Part shown: in pieces, positions 17,923 to 25,573 of the stretch
How positions within the stretch are numbered: the stretch's first letter is position 1
How the letters are laid out: every line of letters begins with the position of its first letter
Source of the DNA: Polaromonas sp. OV174
Lineage (GTDB): Bacteria > Pseudomonadota > Gammaproteobacteria > Burkholderiales > Burkholderiaceae_C
DNA: 64,000 nt
Assembly: GCF_900112285.1 (NCBI RefSeq)
Contig: NZ_FOKZ01000016.1
Span: 1-64,000 of the forward strand
Direction of reading: 5' to 3'
The notes under the pieces: model-generated
Seen by the model: the letters and a program-made list of their open reading frames with translations, nothing else
The model's database searches: none
Told to the model about the DNA's origin: nothing
Position numbers and translations under genes: made by a program

Positions 17923-18576
17923 ATGCCCAAGAAAACATCTGCACCTCAACCCGCCGCCACCAAGGCACTCGTATCTCCCTGGGCATCGGTGTCCGGGCGC
18001 GCGCAGCAACGGGAGGCCAAACGCCATGCCGTGCTGCAGGCAGCCGCGCAGCTGTTCAATGAGCGCGGGTTTCATGCAACGTCGCTCGATGACATTGCGG
18101 CGCGTCTGAACGTAAGCAAACCCACGCTGTATTACTACGTCAAAAGCAAGGACCAGATCCTGCTCGAGTGCGTGCGCCAGGGCCTGCAGATGATGCTCGA
18201 GGGCATAGAGGAGACGCGCAATGCCGGTGGCAAGGCCATCGATCAGCTCATGACCTGCATGAGCATTTACGCGCGCATTGTCACCATGGATTTCGGTATG
18301 TGCTTGATCCGTGTCAGCGATGAAGAGCTGCCCACGGAAAGTCGCAAGGAGTTGCGTCGGCTGAAATCTGACATTGATATGGAGTTTCGCCGTCTGGTAG
18401 CCGAAGCCGTTTCGCAAGGCTCCATCAAAGAGTGTGATCCCAAGATGACGGCTTTCCTGATTGCAGGCGCTTTGAGCTGGATTGGACGCTGGTATCAGCC
18501 TGCTGGCGAGTACCAGCCTGAAGATATTGCGGCTCAGTTCATTTCCACTCTGCGCAATGGAATTTTGCCGCGTTAG
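17923..18576 (+). CDS. TetR-family transcriptional regulator
   Basis: 217 residues from the ATG at 17923 (MPKKTSAPQ). The HTH domain is complete: RHAVLQAAAQLFNERGFHAT, LDDIAARLNVSKPTLYYYVKSK. The C-terminal domain resembles the TetR_C group found beside fatty-acid and aromatic acyl-CoA catabolic genes. A longer frame opening at 17563 is antisense to livG and is not used. It probably represses the liv/ligase operon until the acyl-CoA inducer accumulates (inference). Confidence 0.9.
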   Translation: MPKKTSAPQPAATKALVSPWASVSGRAQQREAKRHAVLQAAAQLFNERGFHATSLDDIAARLNVSKPTLYYYVKSKDQILLECVRQGLQMMLEGIEETRNAGGKAIDQLMTCMSIYARIVTMDFGMCLIRVSDEELPTESRKELRRLKSDIDMEFRRLVAEAVSQGSIKECDPKMTAFLIAGALSWIGRWYQPAGEYQPEDIAAQFISTLRNGILPR

Positions 18577-19267
18577 AACGAGACTGCCGCTATCAAAGGC
18601 GGTCGCAGTTCGCAGAGGTGCGGGCTAGGCCGGTGACGCTAAATAGAGAAGCTAAAGGGTGGCGGGGCAAGGTCTGGGTAACGGAGCTAGATCTCAGGCA
18701 GCCGAGACGCGATTGGACAGGCCCAGAGCTAGCCGGGCTTTGGTTGGGGAATGAGGGGCCATTAGCCCAAATCCGATTGGCCCCTTGCTTCCCAAATAGA
18801 TATTGCCACCCTCAAAACCGAGCAGCAACAGGCTGTTTTATTGATTCCGCTTGCCTGCCGCCGGAGAGAAGCCCTGCGCCTTCATTCTGCGCGGCACAGA
18901 TGTGGCGGCTCAATGGCAGCAAGGCTGCCGCCACTTCTGGCGATATTCAGCGCCGCACTCGTTTGGGAGAGCCTCGTTACCCTCCGCAGACTGTCGAAAA
19001 TTTTTACAGAGTGGCTTATTCTGGTTTCAAAAAAATACGTAACACATTGATATAAAAGAAATTAAATGAACTGGCATTTAAATTGCTTTTTCCAGCTTGG
19101 CCGCTCATGCCGCTCTAATCACTCAGCTGGGTGTCCTGATCGACGCCTCGGTCAGCAGCACGCCGCCTTGATTCTTTAGGTGTCATGGGTGATCAGTGGC
19201 ATAGCGATGCCTGCTTGTAATAGCGTTTGTGCCAAACAGGGCGTTGTCTGAAATCAATGGAAAAACG
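18577..19267. other. long noncoding stretch with a possible transposase relic
   Basis: About 690 bases without a convincing gene. The 145-codon frame at 18618-19055 has an irregular composition and no family resemblance. Around 19100-19170 the plus strand reads VLIDASVSSTP before a stop, which resembles the IDAS motif of IS5-type transposases and may be a decayed fragment. Just before it, 19000-19080, the DNA becomes AT-rich, unlike its surroundings. Confidence 0.4.
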
Positions 19268-19552
19268 ATGTTCCATTTCACAATTCGAGTGGTTTTGTAT
19301 GACAACGCTACATGGGAAGACTACAAGCGGCTCGCATCCGCCTTGGCAGCGAAAAACATCACTGATGTCATCACTGCCGATGACGGTGCCAGGTACAAGC
19401 TGCCGTCCGCCGAATATCAGTGCCAGGGCGAACTAAGTGCGGAGGATGTGCGCAAGATTTGCAGCAATGCGGCGACCATGACAGGAAAGCGACACGCGGT
19501 CCTGGTCACGGCTTCTGCGGGCAGGGCATGGAGCGGTCTTAGTCGCGTCTAG
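19268..19552 (+). CDS. small conserved protein, DUF2622-like
   Basis: 94 residues from the ATG at 19268 (MFHFTIRVVLYDNATWEDYK). The pattern of a short beta strand, a helix, DDGARYKLPSAEYQ and a second helix ending in GKRHAVLVTASAGRAWSGL resembles small DUF2622-type proteins of unknown function. An upstream ATG at 19229 would add 13 residues without similarity. It stands alone on the plus strand. Confidence 0.6.
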   Translation: MFHFTIRVVLYDNATWEDYKRLASALAAKNITDVITADDGARYKLPSAEYQCQGELSAEDVRKICSNAATMTGKRHAVLVTASAGRAWSGLSRV

Positions 19553-19608
19553 CTTTGGGCTGGCTTTGGGCTCACCGACTATTTCCCTTCAAGACGCCTG
19601 ATCAGCGT

Positions 19609-20088
19609 CTATTTGCCGGCTAGCAATTTCTCGGTAATTTCAGCCCACTCGCTGGCGTCCACTGGCGTAATCGACAGCCGATTTCCCCGCTGCAATACCC
19701 GCATCTCAGCCAGTTCCGGATGCTCCCGCAACTCCCCCAAACTGATCAATCGTGTCTTGTGCACGGCCTGCACATCCAGCAGCAGCCAGCGCGGCTTGTC
19801 GGGCGGTGACTTGGGGTCGTAATAGGGGGATGTCGGATCAAACTGCGTCGGGTCGGCTCGTGTGCCCGAGGCCACGCGTGCAATGCCGGCAATGCCCGGC
19901 TCGGGACAGCTGGAGTGGTAGAACAGCACGCCGTCGCCTACCTGCATCTCGTCGCGCATGAAGTTGCGGGCCTGGTAGTTGCGCACGCCGGTCCAGGGCA
20001 CGGTGGCCTTGGGCGCGGCGAGGGCGTCGTCGATGGAACACTCGTTTGGTTCGGACTTCATCAGCCAATAGCGGGTGGGGCGGGTCAT
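19609..20088 (-). CDS. EVE-domain protein (thymocyte nuclear protein 1-like)
   Basis: 159 residues covering a full EVE domain: YWLMKSEPNECSIDD at the start, WTGVRNYQARNFMRDEMQVGD, VLFYHSSCPEPGIAGIARV and PRWLLLDVQAV. EVE proteins have a PUA-like fold thought to bind modified bases in nucleic acids. The gene is monocistronic with an unrelated plus-strand gene upstream and the gltS control region behind it. Confidence 0.92.
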   Translation of the reverse strand: MTRPTRYWLMKSEPNECSIDDALAAPKATVPWTGVRNYQARNFMRDEMQVGDGVLFYHSSCPEPGIAGIARVASGTRADPTQFDPTSPYYDPKSPPDKPRWLLLDVQAVHKTRLISLGELREHPELAEMRVLQRGNRLSITPVDASEWAEITEKLLAGK

Positions 20089-20484
20089 GGCCTCATTGTG
20101 GCAAAAAGAGTAGGGCAGAGCTCAAGGCGTTTGGTGCAATGCTGGGGGAATATCGCGGCCATCGATAAAACCATCTGTAAGCGTGCCAAGCACGCTGGCT
20201 GCACCTGGAGTGAACCGACGGTAAAAACTTCGATCAGGCGATAAATAGCTTCTATTTTTTGGACTCTTGCCTCATCGTTATAATTTGGCCTCGATATTTT
20301 GAAGCAATAGCTTCTTTCTTCTCCCTTTCCTCCCCCCTGGATGACTGCGGGCAGCTTGTCCGCTCCTTATCAGGCACTTGCCTGTGACGGGTTGGCTATT
20401 GGCCGAAGGCTGATGGCTCAGGCAACACGAATCAACGCTATACATGCAGCGCAAGCTGTTTTTTGAGATCAGGGCTTGACCCCA
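20089..20484. promoter_or_regulatory. gltS upstream region with palindromes and a -10 box
   Basis: 396 bases without a gene. It holds a perfect inverted repeat AGCGTGC-CAA-GCACGCT at 20180-20196, a consensus -10 hexamer TATAAT at 20279-20284 with no clear -35 partner, and a small hairpin GAAGC-AATA-GCTTC at 20301-20314. A promoter about 200 bases before gltS implies a long leader. Confidence 0.4.
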
Positions 20485-21693
20485 ATGACACCAGAAATCA
20501 TCCAACTTGACATCGCGCAGACGCTGGCCATGGCCGCCGTTTTGCTTCTCGTCGGCGAATTCGTCAAGAAGCGCTTCAGCATCCTGGAGCGCTTCTTCAT
20601 TCCTGGTCCGGTCATCGGGGGCTTGATTTTCTCCATCGTGGCGCTTGTCGGCTACCAGACCCAAACCTTCGAGTTCGAGTTTTACGCCAACATCCGCAAT
20701 CTGCTGATGATGGTCTTCTTCACCACCATTGGCTTTTCGGCCAGCCTGGAGTTGCTGAAGAAGGGCGGCGTCGGCGTTGCCCTGTTCCTGCTGGCCGCCA
20801 CTGTGCTGGTGGTCATCCAGAATACGGCCGGAGTTGCACTGGCCGAGATGCTGGGCCTGCATCCCCTGATCGGTTTGTCGGCCGGCTCGGTGTCCCTGAC
20901 GGGTGGGCACGGCACCTCCGCCGCCTTTGGGCCGATTCTTGAGCAGGCTGGCGCCACTGCCGCGCTGCCAGCGGCGATTGCCGCATCGACCTGGGGCCTG
21001 GTGGCCGGCTGCATGATTGGCGGGCCGGTGGGAACGCTGCTGATGAAGCGTTACAAGCTGAATGATCGGCCGGCAACAAGCCAGGGTATGGACTATGAAA
21101 CCAACCTTGCAACCGCCCGCGAAACCAAGGTTACCAACGAGAAGACCGTGATCTACGCCGTCATGCTGATCGTGATTGCGATGGGCATAGGTAGCCTGAT
21201 CGTGCCTTTCGTCAAGCGTTTCGGCCTGACGCTGCCAGCTTACATTGGCCCCATGCTGGTGGCGGCAGTGATGCGCAATGTGATTGACTGGAAGAACTTG
21301 ACGCTGCCAGCCAAGCAGATAGAGGTCGCCGGCAGCATTTCATTGTCTTTCTTCTTATGCATGGCCTTGATGTCCATGAAACTCTGGGAGCTGGGCGCGA
21401 TTGCCGGCCCCTTGCTGGTCATTTTGTGCGTGCAAACGGCGATCATGGGCGTCTTCGCCTACTTCGTGACCTTTAACCTGATGGGTCGGGACTATGACGC
21501 TGCCGTTCTGGCGGCGGGGCACTGCGGCTTTGGCTTGGGCGCCACGCCTAACGCGATGGCCAATATGGATGCCTTCACCGTGAAGAACGGGGCATCGGTG
21601 AAGGCTTTCTTCGTGCTGCCACTGGTGGGCGCCTTGTTCATCGACTTTGTGAACGCCACCATCATCACGGCGTTCGTCGGCATTTTCAGCTAG
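20485..21693 (+). CDS. gltS: sodium/glutamate symporter
   Basis: 402 residues, almost the length of E. coli GltS (401). The family motif GGHGTSAAFGPILE is in the first half and the repeat HCGFGLGATPNAMANM in the second, matching the two inverted halves of ESS-family transporters. It imports glutamate with Na+ across the inner membrane. The ATG at 20485 matches family starts; an in-frame TTG three codons upstream is less likely. Confidence 0.93.
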   Translation: MTPEIIQLDIAQTLAMAAVLLLVGEFVKKRFSILERFFIPGPVIGGLIFSIVALVGYQTQTFEFEFYANIRNLLMMVFFTTIGFSASLELLKKGGVGVALFLLAATVLVVIQNTAGVALAEMLGLHPLIGLSAGSVSLTGGHGTSAAFGPILEQAGATAALPAAIAASTWGLVAGCMIGGPVGTLLMKRYKLNDRPATSQGMDYETNLATARETKVTNEKTVIYAVMLIVIAMGIGSLIVPFVKRFGLTLPAYIGPMLVAAVMRNVIDWKNLTLPAKQIEVAGSISLSFFLCMALMSMKLWELGAIAGPLLVILCVQTAIMGVFAYFVTFNLMGRDYDAAVLAAGHCGFGLGATPNAMANMDAFTVKNGASVKAFFVLPLVGALFIDFVNATIITAFVGIFS

Positions 21694-21710
21694 CGGCAGC
21701 GGCTTGCCGC
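21693..21710. terminator. hairpin between convergent gltS and NlpC/P60 genes
   Basis: GCGGCA and TGCCGC arms around a six-base loop, directly at the gltS stop and 9 bases before the end of the convergent hydrolase gene. No T-run, so it is only a candidate bidirectional terminator. Confidence 0.35.
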
Positions 21711-21718
21711 CGGCCGGC

Positions 21719-22369
21719 TCAGCGCAGCGAGTTGTTGTCGTTGGCGAAGGCCGAGACGGCTGGCGATGAAGGTGCTGCTGCGAGCGGAGCAAGCACAGCT
21801 GCCTGCGTGGGTGCGGGTGTATCGGTGGTGGTGACGCGGCGGGCGCCGTTGAAGCGCGTTTGCCAGTAGCTCACGCCCATGCTCTCAACCCGCACTTGGG
21901 CGCCGGGCTTGGGGGAGTGTATGAATTTGCCATCACCGACATAAATGCCGACATGGCTGAACGCACGTTTTAAAGTGTTGAAAAACACCAGATCACCGGG
22001 CTGCAGGTCTTTTTTGTCTATGCTTTCGGTGGCAGCAGCCTGCTGCTCGGCCTTGCGTGGCAGCAGCAAGCCCACGCTTTGCTGGTAGATGGAACGGACA
22101 AAACCGCTGCAGTCAAAGCCGGTTTCAGCGCTGTTGCCGCCCCGTTTGTAGGGCACACCCAGGAAACCCATGGCGTTGACCACCAGTTCCGACGCCTTGT
22201 GGCTGACGTTTTGGCGGACCTGATCAATTTGTGTCAGCAGGCCTTTATCGAGCAGCAGCCTATCCATCTCGTCGCCAGAATTGCCGGGAGTTGCATGAGC
22301 ACTGGCAGCCCATAGTGCGGAAACGGCAATGACGAGAGTAGGGGTAATCATTCGCATGGGCTGAAGCAT
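21719..22369 (-). CDS. NlpC/P60-family cell-wall hydrolase
   Basis: 216 residues. A signal peptide ends at ASAHA, followed by a C40 peptidase domain. The catalytic cysteine is in GFDCSGFVRSIYQ, the histidine in FSHVGIYVGDGKFIH, and the third polar residue is His in IHSPKPG. Enzymes of this type cut peptidoglycan stem peptides in the periplasm. The C-terminal 40 residues are Ala/Pro-rich and low complexity. A second ATG at 22357 is an alternative start. Confidence 0.88.
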   Translation of the reverse strand: MLQPMRMITPTLVIAVSALWAASAHATPGNSGDEMDRLLLDKGLLTQIDQVRQNVSHKASELVVNAMGFLGVPYKRGGNSAETGFDCSGFVRSIYQQSVGLLLPRKAEQQAAATESIDKKDLQPGDLVFFNTLKRAFSHVGIYVGDGKFIHSPKPGAQVRVESMGVSYWQTRFNGARRVTTTDTPAPTQAAVLAPLAAAPSSPAVSAFANDNNSLR

Positions 22370-22520
22370 ACTTGATGGGCTGCTCCCAAGTCAATCCTTG
22401 TCGGCATTCAGTGCCTGCGCCAAGCTATTGATTCGTAAGGATTTATGGCCTGATGGTGCATGGTTTTCGGGAGGCAGAGCGTTAGGGGCGCTGTGTTTCC
22501 AGTAATTCAAGGAGTGAAAT

Positions 22521-23681
22521 ATGCGTGTAGGCCAATATAGACGGGCGCTAGTAGCTATTGTTTTTATAGCTTCTGGATGCCTGGGGGCCCAGGCGCAGAC
22601 GGTTCGCCCGGAAATCGTGGCGACTGGCCTGCAAAACCCCTGGGCGCTGGCCTTCTTGGCCGGCGGACGTTTTCTGGTGACAGAGCGCCCCGGTCGCCTG
22701 CGCGTGGTGGAGGCTGACGGGAAACTGGGGCCGCCCATCGCTGGTCTACCTGCGATTGCCAGCGGTGGCCAGGGCGGGCTGCTGGATGTCCTGCTGGACA
22801 GTGACTTTGCCCGGAATCGCCGCCTGTATTTCTGTTTTTCTGAACCCGCGGCCAGCGGCAATGGCAACAGCACGGCGCTGGCGCGCGCCAGCCTGAGCGC
22901 GGACCAGGCCCAGCTGGAAGAGGTCAAGGTCATTTTCAGCCAGCAGCCCAAGGTCGCCAGCTCGGCGCATTTTGGCTGCCGCATCGTTGAAAGCCGGGCG
23001 CCCGGCCCGAGCGGCCAAGCTGATGGCAAGCTGTTTTTAACGCTGGGGGAGCGCTTTTCGCGCAAGGACGACGCGCAAAAGCTGGACAACCATCTCGGCA
23101 AGGTGGTGCGCATCAACAAGGACGGCTCTGTGCCCCAGGACAACCCCTTTGTCGGCAAGCCCGGTGCGCTGCCAGAGATCTGGAGTTACGGTCATCGCAA
23201 TGTTCAGGGCGCCACGCTGGCGCCCGACGGCACGCTCTGGACCAACGAGCACGGGCCGCAGGGCGGAGATGAAATCAATTTACCCAAGCCCGGCGCCAAC
23301 TACGGCTGGCCGGTAATCACCTATGGTGAAAACTACGGCGGCGGCAAGATTGGCGAGGGCCTGACGGCCAAGGCCGGCATGGAGCAGCCGCTGCATTACT
23401 GGGTGCCGTCGATTGCGCCCTCGGGCATGGCCTTTCTGAGCAGCGAGCGCTACGGCAAGGCCTGGCGCGGCAACCTGTTTGTCGGCTCGCTCAAGTTTGC
23501 CTATCTCGACCGTATAGAGCTGTCAGAACCTTTCGGCGGCAAGGTGGTGCGCGAAAGCAAGCTCCTCGCCGAGGTGGGAGAGCGCATTCGCGATGTGCGC
23601 CAGGGCCCGGATGGCCTGCTCTATGTGCTGACCGACAGCAGCCCCAACGGCAAGCTGATACGCCTGCTGCCCGGCAAGTGA
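22521..23681 (+). CDS. PQQ-dependent soluble aldose sugar dehydrogenase (YliI-like)
   Basis: 386 residues, periplasmic beta-propeller. The mature part begins TVRPEIVATGLQNPWALAFL, and the family landmarks SSAHFGCRI (catalytic histidine region), WSYGHRNVQG, NEHGPQGGDEINLP and GANYGWPVITYGENY are present. It would oxidise aldose sugars with PQQ as cofactor. The N-terminus MRVGQYRRALVAIVFIASG is a signal peptide that coincides base for base with a copy of the dispersed 43-base repeat. A good ribosome binding site (AAGGAG) lies 5-8 bases before the ATG. The stop is directly followed by the convergent ridA-type gene. Confidence 0.9.
   Translation: MRVGQYRRALVAIVFIASGCLGAQAQTVRPEIVATGLQNPWALAFLAGGRFLVTERPGRLRVVEADGKLGPPIAGLPAIASGGQGGLLDVLLDSDFARNRRLYFCFSEPAASGNGNSTALARASLSADQAQLEEVKVIFSQQPKVASSAHFGCRIVESRAPGPSGQADGKLFLTLGERFSRKDDAQKLDNHLGKVVRINKDGSVPQDNPFVGKPGALPEIWSYGHRNVQGATLAPDGTLWTNEHGPQGGDEINLPKPGANYGWPVITYGENYGGGKIGEGLTAKAGMEQPLHYWVPSIAPSGMAFLSSERYGKAWRGNLFVGSLKFAYLDRIELSEPFGGKVVRESKLLAEVGERIRDVRQGPDGLLYVLTDSSPNGKLIRLLPGK
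22528..22570 (+). repeat. dispersed 43-base element inside the sugar dehydrogenase signal peptide
   Basis: TAGGCCA-N10-GCGCT-N4-GCTAT-N7-ATAGC, matching the intergenic copies in every spacing, with one change in the first box and one in the second. It begins 7 bases after the start codon and stays in frame, coding for most of the signal peptide. Confidence 0.8.
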
Positions 23682-24179
23682 CTATTGGACTGAAGGGGCG
23701 GGCGGCTCTGCGGCGGCAATGAGGTCGATTTCGACCGAGGCGTTTTTGGGGAGCTGAAATACACCTACCGAGGTGCGCGTATGAACGCCGGCCGGGCCCA
23801 ACACGGCATACAGCACCTCGGATGCGCCATCGGCGACCTCACTTTGCTGGGTGAAGTCTTGCGCGCATTGAATGTAGACCGAAATTCTAAGAATGTGTTT
23901 CACGCGCTCCAGGCTGCCCAGGCTTTGCCGCAGCAGCGCCAGTGCCCGCATGACGCAGACCTTGGCCGCCAGTTGGGCCTGAACCAGCGAAACCTCAGCT
24001 CCGACGCGGCCGGTGACGACCACGGTGCTGCCGACACGTGGAATCTGGCCGCTGACGTAGACCTGATCGCCGTGCTGCACGGTGGAGGTGTAATTTCCGC
24101 CTTTCTGTATCTCTCCTTCGAAGCTGTAGCCGAGCGTGGCTGCTATGGCGGCAAAGCGGGCGTCGCGTGAATTTTCCAT
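23682..24179 (-). CDS. RidA-family (YjgF/YER057c) protein
   Basis: 165 residues. The RidA fold is recognisable from GDQVYVSGQIPR, AKVCVMRALALLRQSLGSLERV and HTRTSVGVFQLPKNASVEID, whose arginine is the residue that binds the substrate carboxylate in imine deaminases. The sequence belongs to the longer YjgF-like subgroup, not classical RidA, so activity on 2-aminoacrylate is uncertain. Its stop abuts the stop of the convergent sugar dehydrogenase with no spacer. Confidence 0.85.
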   Translation of the reverse strand: MENSRDARFAAIAATLGYSFEGEIQKGGNYTSTVQHGDQVYVSGQIPRVGSTVVVTGRVGAEVSLVQAQLAAKVCVMRALALLRQSLGSLERVKHILRISVYIQCAQDFTQQSEVADGASEVLYAVLGPAGVHTRTSVGVFQLPKNASVEIDLIAAAEPPAPSVQ

Positions 24180-24306
24180 GGGGGCTGGGTTCCTAATATG
24201 ACTAGCGTTTGAGTGAGGTGGCGATGCGGGGAGCTTTCGGCAGGCTTTGCCAGCATGTTGACCAATAGCCGATCACCATCCTGGGGAAAAGTCGCCAGCG
24301 GCCTAT

Positions 24307-24942
24307 TCAGGCGGGGGCTTTCATGCGCAGCAGTCCCAGCCCCAACAGGCCAAAGGCGCCACCGCAGATGCGGTTGAACAGGCGAGCCCGCGGGGCTGCG
24401 CCCAACCAGCGATGGGCGTTGCGCGCCAGCAGCACGTAGGCGACATGGGAGCTCAGCACGCAAGCGGTGAAGGCCGTGGTGAGCGCCAGGAACTGCGGCA
24501 GTACCGGTGCCTGGGGGCGTATGAACTGGGGAAACAGCGCCGTGAAAAACAGAATGCTTTTGGGATTGGTCAGTGCCACCAGCAGGCCCTGGCGGAACAG
24601 GGCGGCATTGGTTTTTTCGGTCTGTGCTTCGGTGGGCAAGGCCTTGTCGAACATCGATGTCTTGCTGGTCCACTGGCGGTAGCCCAGGTACATCAGATAC
24701 AGCGCGCCCAGGGTTTTCAGCACGGCAAACAGCCAGGCCGAGGTGTGCAGCAAGGTGCCCAGGCCCGCCATGGCCGCGCCCGATACGGTGAACACGCCCA
24801 GCACATTGCCGGCGGAGCTGCACATCGTTTTGCGTGGCCCCCAGGCGACGGCGTTGGAGACGGCCAGCAAGGTGCCGGGTCCCGGGCTGAAGGCGGTGAC
24901 CAGCGAGATGGTGAAGAACAGGAGCCAGGTGGAGGTGGTCAT
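24307..24942 (-). CDS. LysE/RhtB-family amino-acid exporter
   Basis: 211 residues, six hydrophobic segments. The family start FTISLVTAFSPGPGTLLAVSNAVAWG, GALYLMYLGYRQW and NPKSILFFTALFPQFI are characteristic of RhtB-type exporters of homoserine, threonine or lysine. It stands on the minus strand with a second LysE-type gene about 2.2 kb away on the other side of a MocR regulator. Confidence 0.9.
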   Translation of the reverse strand: MTTSTWLLFFTISLVTAFSPGPGTLLAVSNAVAWGPRKTMCSSAGNVLGVFTVSGAAMAGLGTLLHTSAWLFAVLKTLGALYLMYLGYRQWTSKTSMFDKALPTEAQTEKTNAALFRQGLLVALTNPKSILFFTALFPQFIRPQAPVLPQFLALTTAFTACVLSSHVAYVLLARNAHRWLGAAPRARLFNRICGGAFGLLGLGLLRMKAPA

Positions 24943-25003
24943 GGGTGCAGTGCTGAAGTGAAAACAGGCGAGGCTGAAAAGCGGAAGTGAAATTTACCCT
25001 AAT

Positions 25004-25384
25004 TCAGGCAGGTCCGGCGCCGCGCAGCCGGGCGCGTGCCATTCTGGCGCTGGCGAGCAGGCCGGCCCGCAGCGCCTTGCAGGCCTTGCCCAGGGCTTGC
25101 GCCAGCGTGGCGTCTGCCTGGCGCTGCATCAGATGCAGCGTGGCCCCCTGCGGGCCCGCCTTCAGCGTGACCCAGCCGCTCTCGGCGAGCGTGTGCATCT
25201 GCCCCGGCTCCAGCGGCGTTGTGGCGCGGCAAACCTGCTCACCCAGCCAGCCGGGCGTGCTGGTCAGCAGCAAGCGGCCCGAGTGGCTGATCAGGGCGCT
25301 GCCTGCGCGGGTTTGAATGTGCAGGGATTCGTTGGCTCCGAGTTGGAGCCGCTGGCTATGGTTCAGGTGGTGCTCGGCTTTCAT
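25004..25384 (-). CDS. small protein, DUF2917-like
   Basis: 126 residues. The first half has the short-beta pattern of DUF2917 proteins (LQLGANESLHIQTRAGSALI, RLLLTSTPGWLGEQV, GQMHTLAESGWVTLKA); the second half is Ala/Arg-rich and helical. Genes of this sort are often divergent from GntR/MocR regulators of aminotransferase type, as here. Function unknown. Confidence 0.6.
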   Translation of the reverse strand: MKAEHHLNHSQRLQLGANESLHIQTRAGSALISHSGRLLLTSTPGWLGEQVCRATTPLEPGQMHTLAESGWVTLKAGPQGATLHLMQRQADATLAQALGKACKALRAGLLASARMARARLRGAGPA

Positions 25385-25455
25385 GGCGGGTTTCGGTGGA
25401 TCCAGGTGCAGGTGATGAGGAATGCCGCAAGCTTAGAACGCAGCCATTTTTTGCG

Positions 25456-25535
25456 ACAGATGCAATTGAGGCCTTTCTGTATCGCTACAGAATCCAGTTA
25501 AGCCATCTGTTATGGTCCGATTTCGTCCCATCTGT
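25456..25535. promoter_or_regulatory. operator cluster between DUF2917 gene and MocR regulator
   Basis: The heptamer ACAGATG at 25456-25462 recurs inverted as CATCTGT at 25504-25510 and again at 25529-25535, the last two 25 bases apart. Between them lies a separate palindrome CTGTA-TCGC-TACAG at 25477-25490. Arrays of direct and inverted half-sites next to the regulator gene are typical of MocR/PdxR autoregulation. Confidence 0.5.
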
Positions 25536-25573
25536 GTCTGTGTCGCAGCGCTCTCTTGATTGATCATCGGTCT

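Noticed and set aside
18618..19055. 145-codon plus-strand frame between TetR and the DUF2622-like gene
   Set aside because: No recognisable motif, no ribosome binding site, and irregular residue usage; treated as noncoding.
20301..20314. GAAGC-AATA-GCTTC hairpin near gltS as a member of the repeat family
   Set aside because: It has a four-base loop and lacks the upstream boxes, so it is a different structure.
22391..23158. 255-codon frame antisense to the sugar dehydrogenase
   Set aside because: Low-complexity Arg/Ser/Pro/Leu sequence opposite a well-supported gene.
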